Assembly: GCA_902601475.1 (NCBI GenBank) | Contig: CACKNK010000001.1 | Span: 247,075 to 311,074, forward strand | Length of the DNA stretch: 64,000 nucleotides | Reading direction: 5' to 3' | DNA from: an uncultured SAR86 cluster bacterium | GTDB lineage: Bacteria; Pseudomonadota; Gammaproteobacteria; Magnimaribacterales; D2472 | Part shown: in pieces, positions 28,127-37,465 of the stretch | How the letters are laid out: each line of letters opens with the position of its first letter | Numbering within the stretch: position 1 is the stretch's first letter | Notes under the pieces: generated by a model | Seen by the model: the letters and a program-made list of their open reading frames with translations, nothing else | Databases searched by the model: none | Told to the model about the DNA's origin: nothing | Position numbers and translations under genes: made by a program

Positions 28127-30766
28127 TTACACTTCCCATGGATTTGGCTTATCTTTTTTGACGCCTAACTTTTTATATATTGAGTCTAGTTTTTGCTTAG
28201 TTATGATTTCTGATTTACGTAATGCATATACACTGGTTTGAACGATTGTCTTTGCATCTACCTCAAAAAACTCTCTTAACCTTTGCCTAGAATCGCTTCT
28301 GCCAAAGCCATCTGTTCCTAAAACATAGTAATCCGAGGAAACATATGGCCTTATCTGTTCGGGGTATGCACGCATATAATCTGTTGAAGCCACCACTGGC
28401 ACTTTTGAATCATTGAAAACTTTATCTAAATAAGTTTCTCTTTTTGACAAAGGATTCATAATCTTTTCTCTTTCAGTTTCCATGCCATCTTTTCTTAGTA
28501 AATTGAAGCTTGTTGCGCTCCATACTTCCGCGCTTATACCAAACTTATTAAGCATTTCCTTTGCCTTAATTGACTCATTTAATATTGCCCCGGAACCAAG
28601 AAGTTTTACAGCAGGCGATTTTTCTTTTTCAAGACAATAAATGCCCTTAATAATTCCCTCATCAGATCCTTTTGGTTGAGATGGCTGAATGTAATTTTCA
28701 TTTGTAATAGTTAAGTAATAAAAGACTTTTTTCCGCTTGTAATACATTTCTTCAATACCATGACGCGTTATCACTGAGAGCTCATAGCCAAATGCGGGAT
28801 CGTAGGATAAGCAATTAGGTATAGTTGCTGAAAGCAAATGAGAGTGACCATCTTGATGTTGAAGACCTTCACCATTCAGAGTTGTTCTGCCTGATGTTGC
28901 TCCAATTAAAAAGCCTCTTGCTTGAGAATCACCTGCTGCCCAAGCTAAATCATGAATTCTTTGAAAGCCAAACATGGAGTAAAAAAGATATATTGGAATC
29001 ATTGGGAGGTTATAGTTTGCGTAGGAAGTTGCTAATGCTAGCCAAGCAGAAAATGCTCCCGCCTCAGTTATGCCCTCTTCAAGCATTACTCCTTCCTTGC
29101 TCTCTTTGTACCACATAACCTGATCTGCATCCTCTGGCTGATATTTTTGACCCTCAGATGAGTAAATACCTATTTGCCTGAAAAGTGCCTCCATTCCAAA
29201 TGTTCTCGCCTCATCTGGAACGATTGGGACAATCCTATCTCCGATATTCTTATCTTTAATTAAGTCTGTCATGAGCCTAACAAAGGTCATCGTTGTTGAA
29301 ATTTTCTTATCACCTGAGCCATCAAGGTATTTTTTGAAATGTTCCAAAAATGGTTTTTTTAATGGGCTATCATCAAAAACCCTTGCAGGAATTGGCCCTC
29401 CAAGCTTTTCTCTTGATTCTTTTAAATACTTATATTCCTTTGAATTCTTTGCAAATTTTATATAAGGTAACTTTTCTAAATCTTTATCTAAAACTGGAAT
29501 ATCAAATCTATCTCTAAAAGCTTTTAGATTATCAGTTGTTAGCTTTTTAACCTGATGAGTAGTATTGTCTGCTTCTCTTGATCCAGTCCCATAACCTTTA
29601 GTTGTTAGAGCAAGAATAACAGTTGGAGCGCCTTTAGTATTAACAGCCTTATGATAAGCTGCATAAACCTTATAAGGGTCATGCCCTCCTCTATTTAATT
29701 TATAAATATCCTCATCAGTTAGATCTTCAACCATCTTTAGAACTTCAGGATCTTGACCAAAAAACTTTTCCCGAGTGTAAGCTCCACCCTTTGCTTTGAA
29801 GTTTTGAAGTTCGCCATCTACAACAGCATCCATAAGTCTTTGGAGTTTACCTTTTCCATCTCTTGAAAGAATCTGATCCCAATGCCTACCCCAAACCACT
29901 TTTAAAACATTCCAACCAGAACCCCTAAACTCTCTTTCAAGTTCCTGAATAATCTTATGATTGCCTCTAACAGGACCATCCAACCTTTGAAGATTACAAT
30001 TTATGACAAATATCAAGTTCTCTAAACTTTCTCTGCCAGCTAAGCCAATGGCGCCTTTTGATTCTGGTTCATCCATTTCACCATCGCCACAAAAAACCCA
30101 AACTTTCCTATTACCTCTTTCTATCAGCCCTCTTGCAGATAAATATCTCATTACATGTGCTTGATAAATACCCATTATTGGACCCAAGCCCATTGAAACA
30201 GTAGGAAACTGCCAATAATCTGGCATGAGCCAAGGGTGTGGATATGAGGATATTCCTGGCTTATCTACTTCTCTTCTAAAGTTATCCAAATCTTTTTCTG
30301 TTAATCTGCCCTCAAGAAAACTTCTAGCATAGATTCCTGGAGAGCAATGGCCTTGAAAATATATTAAGTCTGCTTCGCCACTATCATTACCTTTAAAAAA
30401 ATAGTTAAAACCAACATCGTATAGTGTTGCAGCAGACGAAAATGTTGAAATATGGCCTCCTAGATCATCTTCAGATTTATTGGCTTTTAACACCATTGCT
30501 AATGCATTCCATCTAATGTAAGAACGAATCTTCCTCTCTAAAAATAAATCACCAGGCATTCTAGCTTCATCTGTAACAGGTATCGTATTCCTAAATGGAG
30601 TTGTTAAATTGAATGTAGGTATGGTTCCTGATGCAGTTAGTTTAGATGCTAGTTCATTAAGTATTTCTGAGGCCCGCTCTGATCCACTCTCATTGATAAC
30701 GTTGTCAAGTGCTTCTAACCACTCTTGAAGCTCGTAATCTTCAGTTATTTGCTTGTTTTGACTCAA
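28127..30766 (-). CDS. aceE: Pyruvate dehydrogenase E1 component (homodimeric)
   Basis: The 879-residue protein is the thiamine-diphosphate-dependent E1 subunit that decarboxylates pyruvate and passes the acetyl group to lipoyl-E2. It is the single-chain form typical of Gammaproteobacteria. The GDG motif that binds ThDP with Mg is in FCGDGEMDEPES near residue 230, and LNGEGLQHQDGHSH near residue 636 is also family specific. AceE starts the aceE-aceF-SDR operon, with one base between the first two genes. Start is the ATG after a GGGAAT ribosome binding site (complement around 30770-30776). Confidence 0.96.
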   Translation of the reverse strand: MSQNKQITEDYELQEWLEALDNVINESGSERASEILNELASKLTASGTIPTFNLTTPFRNTIPVTDEARMPGDLFLERKIRSYIRWNALAMVLKANKSEDDLGGHISTFSSAATLYDVGFNYFFKGNDSGEADLIYFQGHCSPGIYARSFLEGRLTEKDLDNFRREVDKPGISSYPHPWLMPDYWQFPTVSMGLGPIMGIYQAHVMRYLSARGLIERGNRKVWVFCGDGEMDEPESKGAIGLAGRESLENLIFVINCNLQRLDGPVRGNHKIIQELEREFRGSGWNVLKVVWGRHWDQILSRDGKGKLQRLMDAVVDGELQNFKAKGGAYTREKFFGQDPEVLKMVEDLTDEDIYKLNRGGHDPYKVYAAYHKAVNTKGAPTVILALTTKGYGTGSREADNTTHQVKKLTTDNLKAFRDRFDIPVLDKDLEKLPYIKFAKNSKEYKYLKESREKLGGPIPARVFDDSPLKKPFLEHFKKYLDGSGDKKISTTMTFVRLMTDLIKDKNIGDRIVPIVPDEARTFGMEALFRQIGIYSSEGQKYQPEDADQVMWYKESKEGVMLEEGITEAGAFSAWLALATSYANYNLPMIPIYLFYSMFGFQRIHDLAWAAGDSQARGFLIGATSGRTTLNGEGLQHQDGHSHLLSATIPNCLSYDPAFGYELSVITRHGIEEMYYKRKKVFYYLTITNENYIQPSQPKGSDEGIIKGIYCLEKEKSPAVKLLGSGAILNESIKAKEMLNKFGISAEVWSATSFNLLRKDGMETEREKIMNPLSKRETYLDKVFNDSKVPVVASTDYMRAYPEQIRPYVSSDYYVLGTDGFGRSDSRQRLREFFEVDAKTIVQTSVYALRKSEIITKQKLDSIYKKLGVKKDKPNPWEV

Positions 30767-30833
30767 AATTAATTCCCGTGTGGTTTATTATAAGTAAATT
30801 ATTTAAATAACCCCATACTTAAAGAGGCTAAAT

Positions 30834-31712
30834 ATGCGATTTGCTTACCACCCATCGATGTGCGACCCATCATTCTATCTAGAGCTTGGAAAAGCTGCTG
30901 AATCTGCTGGTTTTGATGTTATTACTTTTCCAGACAGTATTTGCTATCCAAAAGAATGTGATTCGACGTATCCTTATAACGACGATGGTTCAAGAGAATT
31001 TCTTGATGGCGTACCTTTTCTTGAGCCATTCAGTATTATTCCTGCTATAGCAGCAGTAACATCAAAGCTAGAGTTTTCTACGTCTGTATACAAACTTGCA
31101 CCTAGACAGGCGGTTACAACTGCAAAATTTGTTACTACCCTCGGTGTTATGACTAATAATAGATTTCATTTTGGTATTGGTGTAAGCCCATGGTATGAGG
31201 ACTTTCTTGCAACTGGTGAGCGATGGGAAAAACGTGGCAAGAGAATGGATGAACAAATCGATATTTTAAAAGGTCTTATGAATGGAAATTACTATGGATA
31301 CAAAGGAGAATTTTATGACATACCAGAGCTTAAGCTCTGTCCCGTTCCCACAAAGCCTGTTCCTATACTTATAGGTGGTCATTCAAATCCTGCCCTTAAA
31401 AGGGCTGCAAGAATTGGTGATGGGTGGATAAGTGCTGGTCTTACGCTTGAGGAGACTGAGACTCTAATAAACAAAATAAATGCTTTTAGAGATGAATATG
31501 GTACTAAAGACCATCCCAATTATCAGTTCCAAGTTATGGGCGAAGCGGCATATTCGCCTGATGGTATTAAGCAGCTTGAGGATTTGGGTGCTACTGAAGT
31601 GATTGTTGCATTTAGAAATGCATACGAAGGAGGACCAGATGAAAGAACACTTGAGGGTATGATTGCTGAAATTAACTGGTACGCTGAGGAAGTTATCCAC
31701 AAAAGCAAATAA
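30834..31712 (+). CDS. LLM-class flavin-dependent oxidoreductase
   Basis: The 292-residue protein has the luciferase-like monooxygenase fold: AAESAGFDVITFPDS near residue 22, a central ATSV-type segment, RFHFGIGVSPWYEDF near residue 107, RMDEQIDILKGLM near residue 135 and PVPILIGGHSNPALKRAARIGDGW near residue 180. The family uses FMN or the deazaflavin F420 as cofactor; which is used here cannot be told from sequence by eye. No partner reductase gene lies beside it. Its stop codon is one base from the 3' end of a tRNA-Pro gene on the opposite strand. Confidence 0.87.
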   Translation: MRFAYHPSMCDPSFYLELGKAAESAGFDVITFPDSICYPKECDSTYPYNDDGSREFLDGVPFLEPFSIIPAIAAVTSKLEFSTSVYKLAPRQAVTTAKFVTTLGVMTNNRFHFGIGVSPWYEDFLATGERWEKRGKRMDEQIDILKGLMNGNYYGYKGEFYDIPELKLCPVPTKPVPILIGGHSNPALKRAARIGDGWISAGLTLEETETLINKINAFRDEYGTKDHPNYQFQVMGEAAYSPDGIKQLEDLGATEVIVAFRNAYEGGPDERTLEGMIAEINWYAEEVIHKSK

Positions 31713-31713
31713 A

Positions 31714-31790
31714 TGGTCGGGATGGCCGGATTTGAACCGACGACCACCACACCCCCAGTGTGGTGCGCTACCAGACTGCGCTACATCCCG
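31714..31790 (-). tRNA. tRNA-Pro (anticodon GGG)
   Basis: The minus-strand sequence folds into a complete cloverleaf: acceptor stem CGGGATG (31784-31790) pairs with CATCCCG (31718-31724), the D stem is GCGC/GCGC, the anticodon stem CCACA/TGTGG closes a CTGGGGG loop whose positions 34-36 read GGG, and the T stem GTCGG/CCGGC holds a TTCAAAT loop. The 3' CCA is encoded (31714-31716). Downstream transcription would run into the 3' end of the LLM oxidoreductase gene on the other strand. Confidence 0.96.
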
Positions 31791-31940
31791 CTACTACAAG
31801 CTTATCAAAAATTTTGCAAGGTGTAATTCGATTAAAATCCACTCGCCACTTAGAGCTTAAAATTAGTAAATAAAAAAGTAGTAAAAAAATATACATATTT
31901 AATTTAATTTAATATAATTCCTTCCTCATTTAACTAAGCA

Positions 31941-31959
31941 AATAAGAATGATTCTTATT
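31941..31959. promoter_or_regulatory. Fur-box-like 9-1-9 palindrome
   Basis: AATAAGAATGATTCTTATT is a perfect inverted repeat of two nine-base arms around one G. The 9-1-9 form and the repeated AAT/ATT triplets match the layout of gammaproteobacterial Fur boxes, with a G-to-A and a C-to-T change at symmetric positions. It lies about 150 bases before the Thr/Pro-rich protein gene and 28 bases before a TTGACA element. If real, the downstream gene would be iron- or metal-responsive. The match is by eye only. Confidence 0.4.
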
Positions 31960-31987
31960 GCTTGTGAGAGCTAGAGCAATCTATACT

Positions 31988-32017
31988 TTGACAAAATGCT
32001 ATGAGAAAAATTAAAAA
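31988..32017 (+). promoter_or_regulatory. Possible sigma-70 promoter for the Thr/Pro-rich exported protein
   Basis: A perfect TTGACA (31988-31993) is followed after 18 bases by TAAAAA (32012-32017), four of six matches to a -10 element. It is correctly oriented for the gene starting at 32106 and would give a leader of roughly 80 bases that contains the hairpin at 32038-32057. The -10 match is weak, so the call is tentative. Confidence 0.35.
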
Positions 32018-32105
32018 TAGTATAGTATTAGCCTTAAATTGCTATTAAAATAGCAATGTATATGATTTCTAGAGACAAAAAAAATTAGTAGGAGTTAAAA
32101 AAAAG

Positions 32106-32810
32106 ATGGCAAAGATTAAAAACAAACTAGGTTACCTTCTTACGTTGGTAGTACCATTTTTTTCCATTGGAGCCGTTGCTCAAGAGGAACCCAGATCAGC
32201 TGGAACTGACGAAGAAGCTCGTTCTAAGTCATCTGGTGGCTTAAGCGCCGGTCAAATTGCTGCTGCTGTTGCTGCTGCTGCTGCTATTGCTGCTGCTGTT
32301 GATGATGATGATGATAGTCCTGCACCAACACCTGCACCAACACCTGCACCTACTCCTGCACCTACTCCTGCACCAACACCTGCACCAACACCTGCACCTA
32401 CTCCTGCACCTACACCTGCACCAACTATTATTGAAGAGTATGATGTTGTTGTAGAGAACACTGAAGAAATTACTACTATAGTTACAACCAATACAACTAC
32501 AGTTACTGATGTACAGACTTACATTCCTCCAACTACGTCTACTTCAACTGTAACTGCTACAGCAACTGCCACATCTACAAATCCTGCAGATGATTACAGG
32601 GGAGCTGGCTTTGCTACCTTCCTTGAAACAGTTGGTGGTGAAAATATATTTGAAATTGAAGTGCTTGTTGAAGAAGAAATAGAAACTACAACTCCAGGAA
32701 GAACTATTACTGAACAAGTTGAAGTTACTACACAACGTGATGTTCCTGTAACTGAAACTGTTGTAACTACTTCTACGGTTACTGCTACTAGAACTGCTCC
32801 TGGCGGTTAG
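32106..32810 (+). CDS. Exported Ala/Pro/Thr-rich low-complexity protein, GfcA/YjbE-like
   Basis: The 234-residue protein has a signal peptide ([19 protein letters not shown]), a short charged segment, a hydrophobic Ala-rich run ([20 protein letters not shown]), five Asp, nine PAPT repeats and then a Thr/Val-rich tail with no Cys. The order of a signal peptide, an Ala/Gly-type hydrophobic run, an acidic patch and a Thr-rich tail is like that of the small GfcA/YjbE proteins that accompany YjbF and YjbH in polysaccharide operons, and here YjbF and YjbH genes are immediately convergent. GfcA/YjbE proteins are shorter, so this would be an enlarged form. The ribosome binding site is AGGAG, about ten bases before the ATG. 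It shares stop-codon bases with the YjbF gene. Confidence 0.65.
   Translation: MAKIKNKLGYLLTLVVPFFSIGAVAQEEPRSAGTDEEARSKSSGGLSAGQIAAAVAAAAAIAAAVDDDDDSPAPTPAPTPAPTPAPTPAPTPAPTPAPTPAPTPAPTIIEEYDVVVENTEEITTIVTTNTTTVTDVQTYIPPTTSTSTVTATATATSTNPADDYRGAGFATFLETVGGENIFEIEVLVEEEIETTTPGRTITEQVEVTTQRDVPVTETVVTTSTVTATRTAPGG
32319..32426 (+). repeat. Nine tandem 12-base repeats encoding PAPT
   Basis: Nine in-frame copies of a 12-base unit CCTGCACCNACN encode PAPT. Codon variants (CCA ACA versus CCT ACT) alternate in pairs, giving an imperfect 48-base super-repeat: copies 1-4 and 5-8 have the same order except for one third-position base. This pattern suggests growth by duplication of a four-copy block. 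Copy number changes would alter length without shifting frame. Confidence 0.95.
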
Positions 32811-33385
32811 TATGTATAAACAAAATCAAGACTTATTTTTTTAAGTCTTGGATGAATTTCTTGAGTGGACTTGAAATATAGTCCACTTTTTTTGTCCCTA
32901 ATATATGTATTTTTTCCATTCCACTTAAAATCTACCGTATGGAATTCTTCGTTAATTAAATCATACTGAGATTTAGAATTAACAATATCTAAGTCTTTAA
33001 TTTCATAACTAATTTTTTGAGTTATCATCGCATCTGGATTTCTTAAAAAGATGATTGCTTGTTTTTGGGTTTTATTAATTAAGTCTATGTTATGGTCTAA
33101 GCCAATCGTTTTAACTATCTTTCCATCAAGAGTATAAATAATTGAATCACTGCCAACCCATTTGTATATGTTTTCATTTATTTCAGCTAATGGCATTATG
33201 GCAATTCTTGACTTACCTATCCTAACTTTAATAAATGAGTACTGGATCTCATTTATTAAATCTTGGTTAATTTCTATATCATCAACTCCAAAAAGAGAGT
33301 TTTTAGAGAGATTATAAATCTCTTCATAATCAAGTGAGGCGCATGAAGAAAATACCAATAATGAAATAAAAATATATTTAGTCAT
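32807..33385 (-). CDS. yjbF: YjbF/GfcB-family lipoprotein of polysaccharide export
   Basis: The protein starts at an ATG complementary to 33383-33385, giving a lipoprotein signal ([17 protein letters not shown], Cys near residue 15) of about 192 residues. This start is preferred over a longer frame beginning 45 bases upstream because it gives a clean lipobox and has GGGAG six bases before the ATG. Segments such as [17 protein letters not shown] and [25 protein letters not shown] match the YjbF/GfcB group (a DUF2886-like fold), which works with YjbH-type outer membrane proteins in exopolysaccharide export. It overlaps the YjbH gene by 8 bases and so is probably co-translated. The YjbG/GfcC partner is not found next to it. 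Confidence 0.82.
   Translation of the reverse strand: MTKYIFISLLVFSSCASLDYEEIYNLSKNSLFGVDDIEINQDLINEIQYSFIKVRIGKSRIAIMPLAEINENIYKWVGSDSIIYTLDGKIVKTIGLDHNIDLINKTQKQAIIFLRNPDAMITQKISYEIKDLDIVNSKSQYDLINEEFHTVDFKWNGKNTYIRDKKSGLYFKSTQEIHPRLKKISLDFVYTY
32827..32850 (-). terminator. Possible hairpin terminator at the 3' end of the yjbF operon
   Basis: Two perfect nine-base arms (CAAGACTTA and TAAGTCTTG) flank a six-base T loop. On the minus strand the hairpin is followed by ATTTTGTTTAT, a T-rich tract, as expected of a Rho-independent terminator for the operon that runs from the export genes. It lies inside the last codons of yjbF, which is unusual, and the arms are A+T-rich, so the strength is doubtful. 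Confidence 0.35.
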
Positions 33386-35564
33386 AAAAACTCCCAAATT
33401 CTCTATATAAGAAATTTCTACTGGCAGCATCTGTTACACCCCACAATTGAAAAGAATGTAATAACCATGCTGCGCCATCCCTAGTTAATGGGCGTAATCC
33501 AAAGGGCACATGACCATTTCTATGCTTAGTAGAGAAAATATTTACAGGGACAAAGAAATAAAAGCCCTTGTCAAAGCTACCCTCACCAAACTCAAATTTA
33601 CTTATATCTGTTCGTGCAAAGAAAGCACCGATCTTAAGTCCATTTGAAAATCTTCTTGAAAAATCAAAGTAAATACCTGAATCACCCGCTAAAAATCTTC
33701 CTCCCTTAACCAAGAAATCAATACTTGAGCGATCATGGTGATAGTGTAAATTTAAATGGCCTGTAACAATATCATAATCCCTAAAACTAAAGAGCATGTC
33801 ATAATCTCTCTGATAGACTTGCCAGGTCTCTAGCCCAATACCATAGTTTTTTGAAAAAGGTCTGTAAATTATCTCACCTCCAATGCCGCCAAACATTTCT
33901 TCAAAAATTCCCATTGATACTTTTGCATAAATATCTTTAGCAGGATTTGCAAAATAGTTAAGCTGAAGATTTTGAATAAAGAAATCTTCGCTTTCTCTTA
34001 AATATTTAACAATATCTGTTCTCACATGTGGTAAAACGCTATCAGATGCAAGACTAAGTTGCTCTAAATTATTATAAATCCCAATAGAACCTCTCGCTGT
34101 TAAAGTAATACCTTCTTGAAAGATTACTTCTGATTTTAGATCTAATCTAATGTCACCAAAAAAGAATCCATCAGGGCCTCCTATCTGGGATCTAAGGGAA
34201 GGCTCTGCACTCCAAAAGTACGAAGGTCTTTTGATGTCAGCAATAAATTGAAAATCTTCATGTTTTTCAGTTGTTGAAGTTAATTGAAGATCTTTTTTTA
34301 TAAGGCTATATAAGTCTCCATCTCCATAGAGATTAAGAGACTCTCTTGAAATGCTAGCCTCATAAAGTGGCATCCCAGCATTGGTATTTATAAGTGTAAT
34401 CTCTTTTACTTCATCTGGTGCAAGTTGGTTTATTAACCTAAATGCTCTACCCATAGCAGTGGTATGATTTAAGTACTGAGCTTGCTTGAAAACAACTGAG
34501 TAGTTCCCATTTTCAAGATTTGCCTTGAAAGGAAAAATATTATTCTGATTCAAATTGTAAATAGTTGTATTTACTAAGTTATCAAAATTTTTAGTATTAA
34601 TTTTCTTAATTTCTTCAGAGTATGGGACATCTTTTAATGGATCATTTTTTCTTACAATAGAGTTTCTTCTTGCAAAATTATTCTTTAGAGAAAACCCAAA
34701 ATTAATCGTATTCCCTTTTGTATACCCTAACTTAAACTGTAGAAATTTATTTACAGGATAAACAAGTTCAAAATTTATCTTTGAATCAGGCCTCCTTACT
34801 GGCTTTGTTGCAAGAGGAGAGGATAATATGCCGTTAGGAAATCCCTCTTTTTCATAGTTAGTTCCATCTAATTCAAGTTTAAGCCTAGCTCCTTTCAAGT
34901 TTGGCAAGAATATTTCCATACCACCAAAATATCCGGCATCACCACTCATAAAATTAGAAAAGGAAAACTCTCCTCCCTGAGTATCTCTACTCGGCCCAGT
35001 TCTGGCAGAAAAGGACTCATTAATGCTTGTTAGTGGATTTCTAATTCGATTTCCATTTAAATTTCCCCAACCAATTCCTGCTGTAAAATCTATATTTCTA
35101 TAAAATTTTGAAAAAACTAAATACTCTGATGAAAACTTTGATGTTCCTGCTGCATCCCTAAAACCAAGTGCTATTTGAGGTAAAATTCTACTTTCTTTAA
35201 TCAACCTAAATTTAAAGTCAAAGCCCTTATCTTTGTAGGACTGATTTCCGCTGAACCTTTTTGACCGACTATATAATGCATTATTAATATCAGTGTATTG
35301 GTACGAAGCTTCTAACCAATCAAATGGATAAGCAATTATTGAGCCATTAATATATGGGTCTCTGTGAGACCAGGAGAATGCTAGTGTGCCAGCATCACTA
35401 AATCTTGCAGTTGGATTTTGAATTAACCCAATAGTCCCGTAGTTTGAAAATGAAGTATTTTTATAATATGGATAAATATAATCATTTATAGATGAGCTAG
35501 CATAGCCCGCTGAAAGTAGTAATACTGAGAACCAAAAATGTTTCACCTTTAAAAAAAGTACCAA
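33378..35564 (-). CDS. yjbH: YjbH-like exopolysaccharide outer membrane beta-barrel protein
   Basis: The 728-residue protein has a signal sequence (HFWFSVLLLSAGYASS), a segment FSNYGTIGLIQNPTARFSDAGTLAFSWSH near residue 38 typical of YjbH/GfcD proteins, and beta-rich repeats over its length, including a lipoprotein-like LNYFANPAKDIYAKVSMGIFEEMFGGIGGE near residue 535. YjbH is thought to form an outer membrane pore for an exopolysaccharide, with YjbF as its partner. The start is not an ATG: a TTG at 35564 or a GTG at 35546 are the candidates, both before the signal sequence. The gene lies between the SLBB export gene, 9 bases upstream, and yjbF, which it overlaps by 8 bases. Confidence 0.85.
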   Translation of the reverse strand: MVLFLKVKHFWFSVLLLSAGYASSSINDYIYPYYKNTSFSNYGTIGLIQNPTARFSDAGTLAFSWSHRDPYINGSIIAYPFDWLEASYQYTDINNALYSRSKRFSGNQSYKDKGFDFKFRLIKESRILPQIALGFRDAAGTSKFSSEYLVFSKFYRNIDFTAGIGWGNLNGNRIRNPLTSINESFSARTGPSRDTQGGEFSFSNFMSGDAGYFGGMEIFLPNLKGARLKLELDGTNYEKEGFPNGILSSPLATKPVRRPDSKINFELVYPVNKFLQFKLGYTKGNTINFGFSLKNNFARRNSIVRKNDPLKDVPYSEEIKKINTKNFDNLVNTTIYNLNQNNIFPFKANLENGNYSVVFKQAQYLNHTTAMGRAFRLINQLAPDEVKEITLINTNAGMPLYEASISRESLNLYGDGDLYSLIKKDLQLTSTTEKHEDFQFIADIKRPSYFWSAEPSLRSQIGGPDGFFFGDIRLDLKSEVIFQEGITLTARGSIGIYNNLEQLSLASDSVLPHVRTDIVKYLRESEDFFIQNLQLNYFANPAKDIYAKVSMGIFEEMFGGIGGEIIYRPFSKNYGIGLETWQVYQRDYDMLFSFRDYDIVTGHLNLHYHHDRSSIDFLVKGGRFLAGDSGIYFDFSRRFSNGLKIGAFFARTDISKFEFGEGSFDKGFYFFVPVNIFSTKHRNGHVPFGLRPLTRDGAAWLLHSFQLWGVTDAASRNFLYREFGSFYD

Positions 35565-35573
35565 TAGATAATA

Positions 35574-37385
35574 TTAGTCCTGGATGCTATTCAATGATGC
35601 AAGTGATATTGCAAGACTGCTTAATATTGGTGCAACTGCAGAGGCATATCTCACACCATCAAGCTTTCCAATATTACGAGGTGCATAAATAATGGACCCA
35701 GGAAATATTTCTACATTGCCACCCAGTAAAGAAAAGCCCTTGTAGAGATGAGTTGTTCCATCTGGATCAATTACTACTAGATTTTTATGAGCAGATTTTT
35801 TCAATCCACCAGCAACTTTTATATAGTCCTTAATACTAGATTTTGGCAAATATTTTGCAGTAACTGGATTATTGAAATCCCCAAAAATATAAACAACTTT
35901 TTGGAGCGTCGGTATGATTATCTTATCACCGTCCATAACCTTAACATTTTTTGATGGATCAGTTTCAAGCTCGTTAATATTAAATGATGTAATAATTCTA
36001 CCTGTGAAATTTTGAGCCCTAATCTCTTCAGCAAGAAGATCAAAAATACCAGTATTAACTGAAGAACCAGATTGACCGAGATTTGAAACTATATAATTTA
36101 GAGTATCTTTATAATTTAGTTGAGCAAACAGTTTTTCTTGCTCAACTGATTTTTTTCGAAGTAGCATAGCGCCGTATGGATATGCGTTTTGTCGATAGCC
36201 GCCTGCAGTTTTTAGTACATCCAATAATGTATCATCTTCATTTACTGAATACCTACCTGGCTTGATGATATCGCCTTCAATAGAAACAGACTTTTGACTT
36301 TCATATCCAGCGGTATACTCAGGAACAAGTACTGAGTCTCTAGGTTCAATTTTAAATTTAGAAAGGTTTTCTAATAAGATTTTTACAGTTTTTTTACTAT
36401 TAACAGTATTTTTTTTCACTATGATATGGTCATAACCTGTAAAACTAGTTGAAAAACCTCCTGCATAGTCAATAACATCAGCATAGGTTTCATTTTCTTT
36501 AGCCTCAAAAATATAGCTGTAGTTAACCCCACCAGTTATTGGTATTTCTAGCTCTTTGGGATTAATAAAGATAATGTCTCCAGATCTCAGAAAAATATCT
36601 TGTGGTATTTTGCCCTCAATAAAAATATCATAAAGATCAATATCTTGTATTACTTCTCCCTCACGCTTAATTGAAATATTTCTAAAAGAGCCGTTTTCTG
36701 ATATTCCTCCGGCTACATTTATTGCTCCCAAAAAGTTTGATCCACCCGATAATGTATAAATACCAGGATTCTCGACACCACCCAATACAATAATTTGCAT
36801 GTCTCGTAAGGATGAAAGGCTGATCTCAGTTTCCACGCCTATCAATTTCTCACTAGCTGCAGCTTTTACTACTTTGGTAACATCAGATAGACGTTTTTTT
36901 GCAACAAATATTTTTCCTAAGTCAGGAATAAGAATAGAGCCATCTCTATTTACATCAATGTCTTCAATAGATTTTTCTCCACTTATATAAATATCAAATT
37001 TATCACCTACATCAACAATATATTCTCCTGACATATTTGGAATGTTTACAGGCATAAATGATGATTGTAGGGTCCTAAAGAATGAAAGACCAAACCTTTC
37101 TAAGCCTTGCTCAGTATTAATATTCGTTGAGATCTGCTGCTCTAGAGCATCAATTTCTTCTTTTAACCTTTGAAGAATAAATTTATTTTTTTCTATCGAA
37201 GTATCGGTTCTGAAAAGTCTATCAAGCTCCTCATCTTTATTAACCTGGTTTGCAGCTTCTACCTGCTCACGAACAGAGGGTGGAAGTCCTTCAAGAAAGC
37301 TTTCATCAAGCTCAGATGATGCAAATTGTGCTATTCCATATGTAGAATATAATATTAAAAAAAATAGTGATATTTGACGTTTCAT
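35574..37385 (-). CDS. Polysaccharide export protein with SLBB repeats (Wza/GfcE-like)
   Basis: The ATG at 37385 gives a signal peptide (MKRQISLFFLILYSTYGIAQ). The roughly 603-residue mature region has a coiled-coil-like stretch near residues 45-85, a poly-export domain (GEYIVDVGDKFDIYISG) near residue 125 and several SLBB domains such as IVLGGVENPGIYTLSGGSNF near residue 205 and SVSIEGDIIKPGRYSVNEDD near residue 368. Such proteins form the outer membrane and periplasmic channel for capsule or exopolysaccharide. It is longer than Wza (about 380 residues) because it has extra SLBB modules, and it lacks an evident lipobox. It is followed nine bases later by the YjbH gene, so all three export genes form one operon. 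A GTG six bases upstream is an alternative start. Confidence 0.88.
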   Translation of the reverse strand: MKRQISLFFLILYSTYGIAQFASSELDESFLEGLPPSVREQVEAANQVNKDEELDRLFRTDTSIEKNKFILQRLKEEIDALEQQISTNINTEQGLERFGLSFFRTLQSSFMPVNIPNMSGEYIVDVGDKFDIYISGEKSIEDIDVNRDGSILIPDLGKIFVAKKRLSDVTKVVKAAASEKLIGVETEISLSSLRDMQIIVLGGVENPGIYTLSGGSNFLGAINVAGGISENGSFRNISIKREGEVIQDIDLYDIFIEGKIPQDIFLRSGDIIFINPKELEIPITGGVNYSYIFEAKENETYADVIDYAGGFSTSFTGYDHIIVKKNTVNSKKTVKILLENLSKFKIEPRDSVLVPEYTAGYESQKSVSIEGDIIKPGRYSVNEDDTLLDVLKTAGGYRQNAYPYGAMLLRKKSVEQEKLFAQLNYKDTLNYIVSNLGQSGSSVNTGIFDLLAEEIRAQNFTGRIITSFNINELETDPSKNVKVMDGDKIIIPTLQKVVYIFGDFNNPVTAKYLPKSSIKDYIKVAGGLKKSAHKNLVVIDPDGTTHLYKGFSLLGGNVEIFPGSIIYAPRNIGKLDGVRYASAVAPILSSLAISLASLNSIQD

Positions 37386-37465
37386 AAGCACTTAAGTTTG
37401 ATGATGATTATAACTTAATTGATATTGAAATATCTAAAAACTATTTAAATAAACATTTAACAGCG

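Larger units (their letters stand above)
31791..32105. other. 315-base intergenic region with promoter-like, Fur-box-like and hairpin elements
   Basis: This A+T-rich stretch between tRNA-Pro and the Thr/Pro-rich protein gene has no supported coding frame. It holds a Fur-box-like palindrome at 31941-31959, a TTGACA -35-like element at 31988, and an 8-bp hairpin at 32038-32057 with a four-base loop (arms ATTGCTAT and ATAGCAAT) that would lie in the leader of the downstream mRNA. The region is the longest non-coding stretch of the window. Confidence 0.6.

Noticed and set aside
31523..31750. Minus-strand reading frame starting in the tRNA-Pro region
   Set aside because: It reads the tRNA-Pro sequence and the antisense of the LLM oxidoreductase gene; no family match.
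32319..32426. CRISPR array
   Set aside because: The repeats are 12-base in-frame units without spacers and they encode PAPT.
32257..32491. Additional reading frames in the repeat region on both strands
   Set aside because: Trinucleotide and 12-base repeats keep all frames open. Only the frame with a signal peptide and a ribosome binding site at 32106 is supported.
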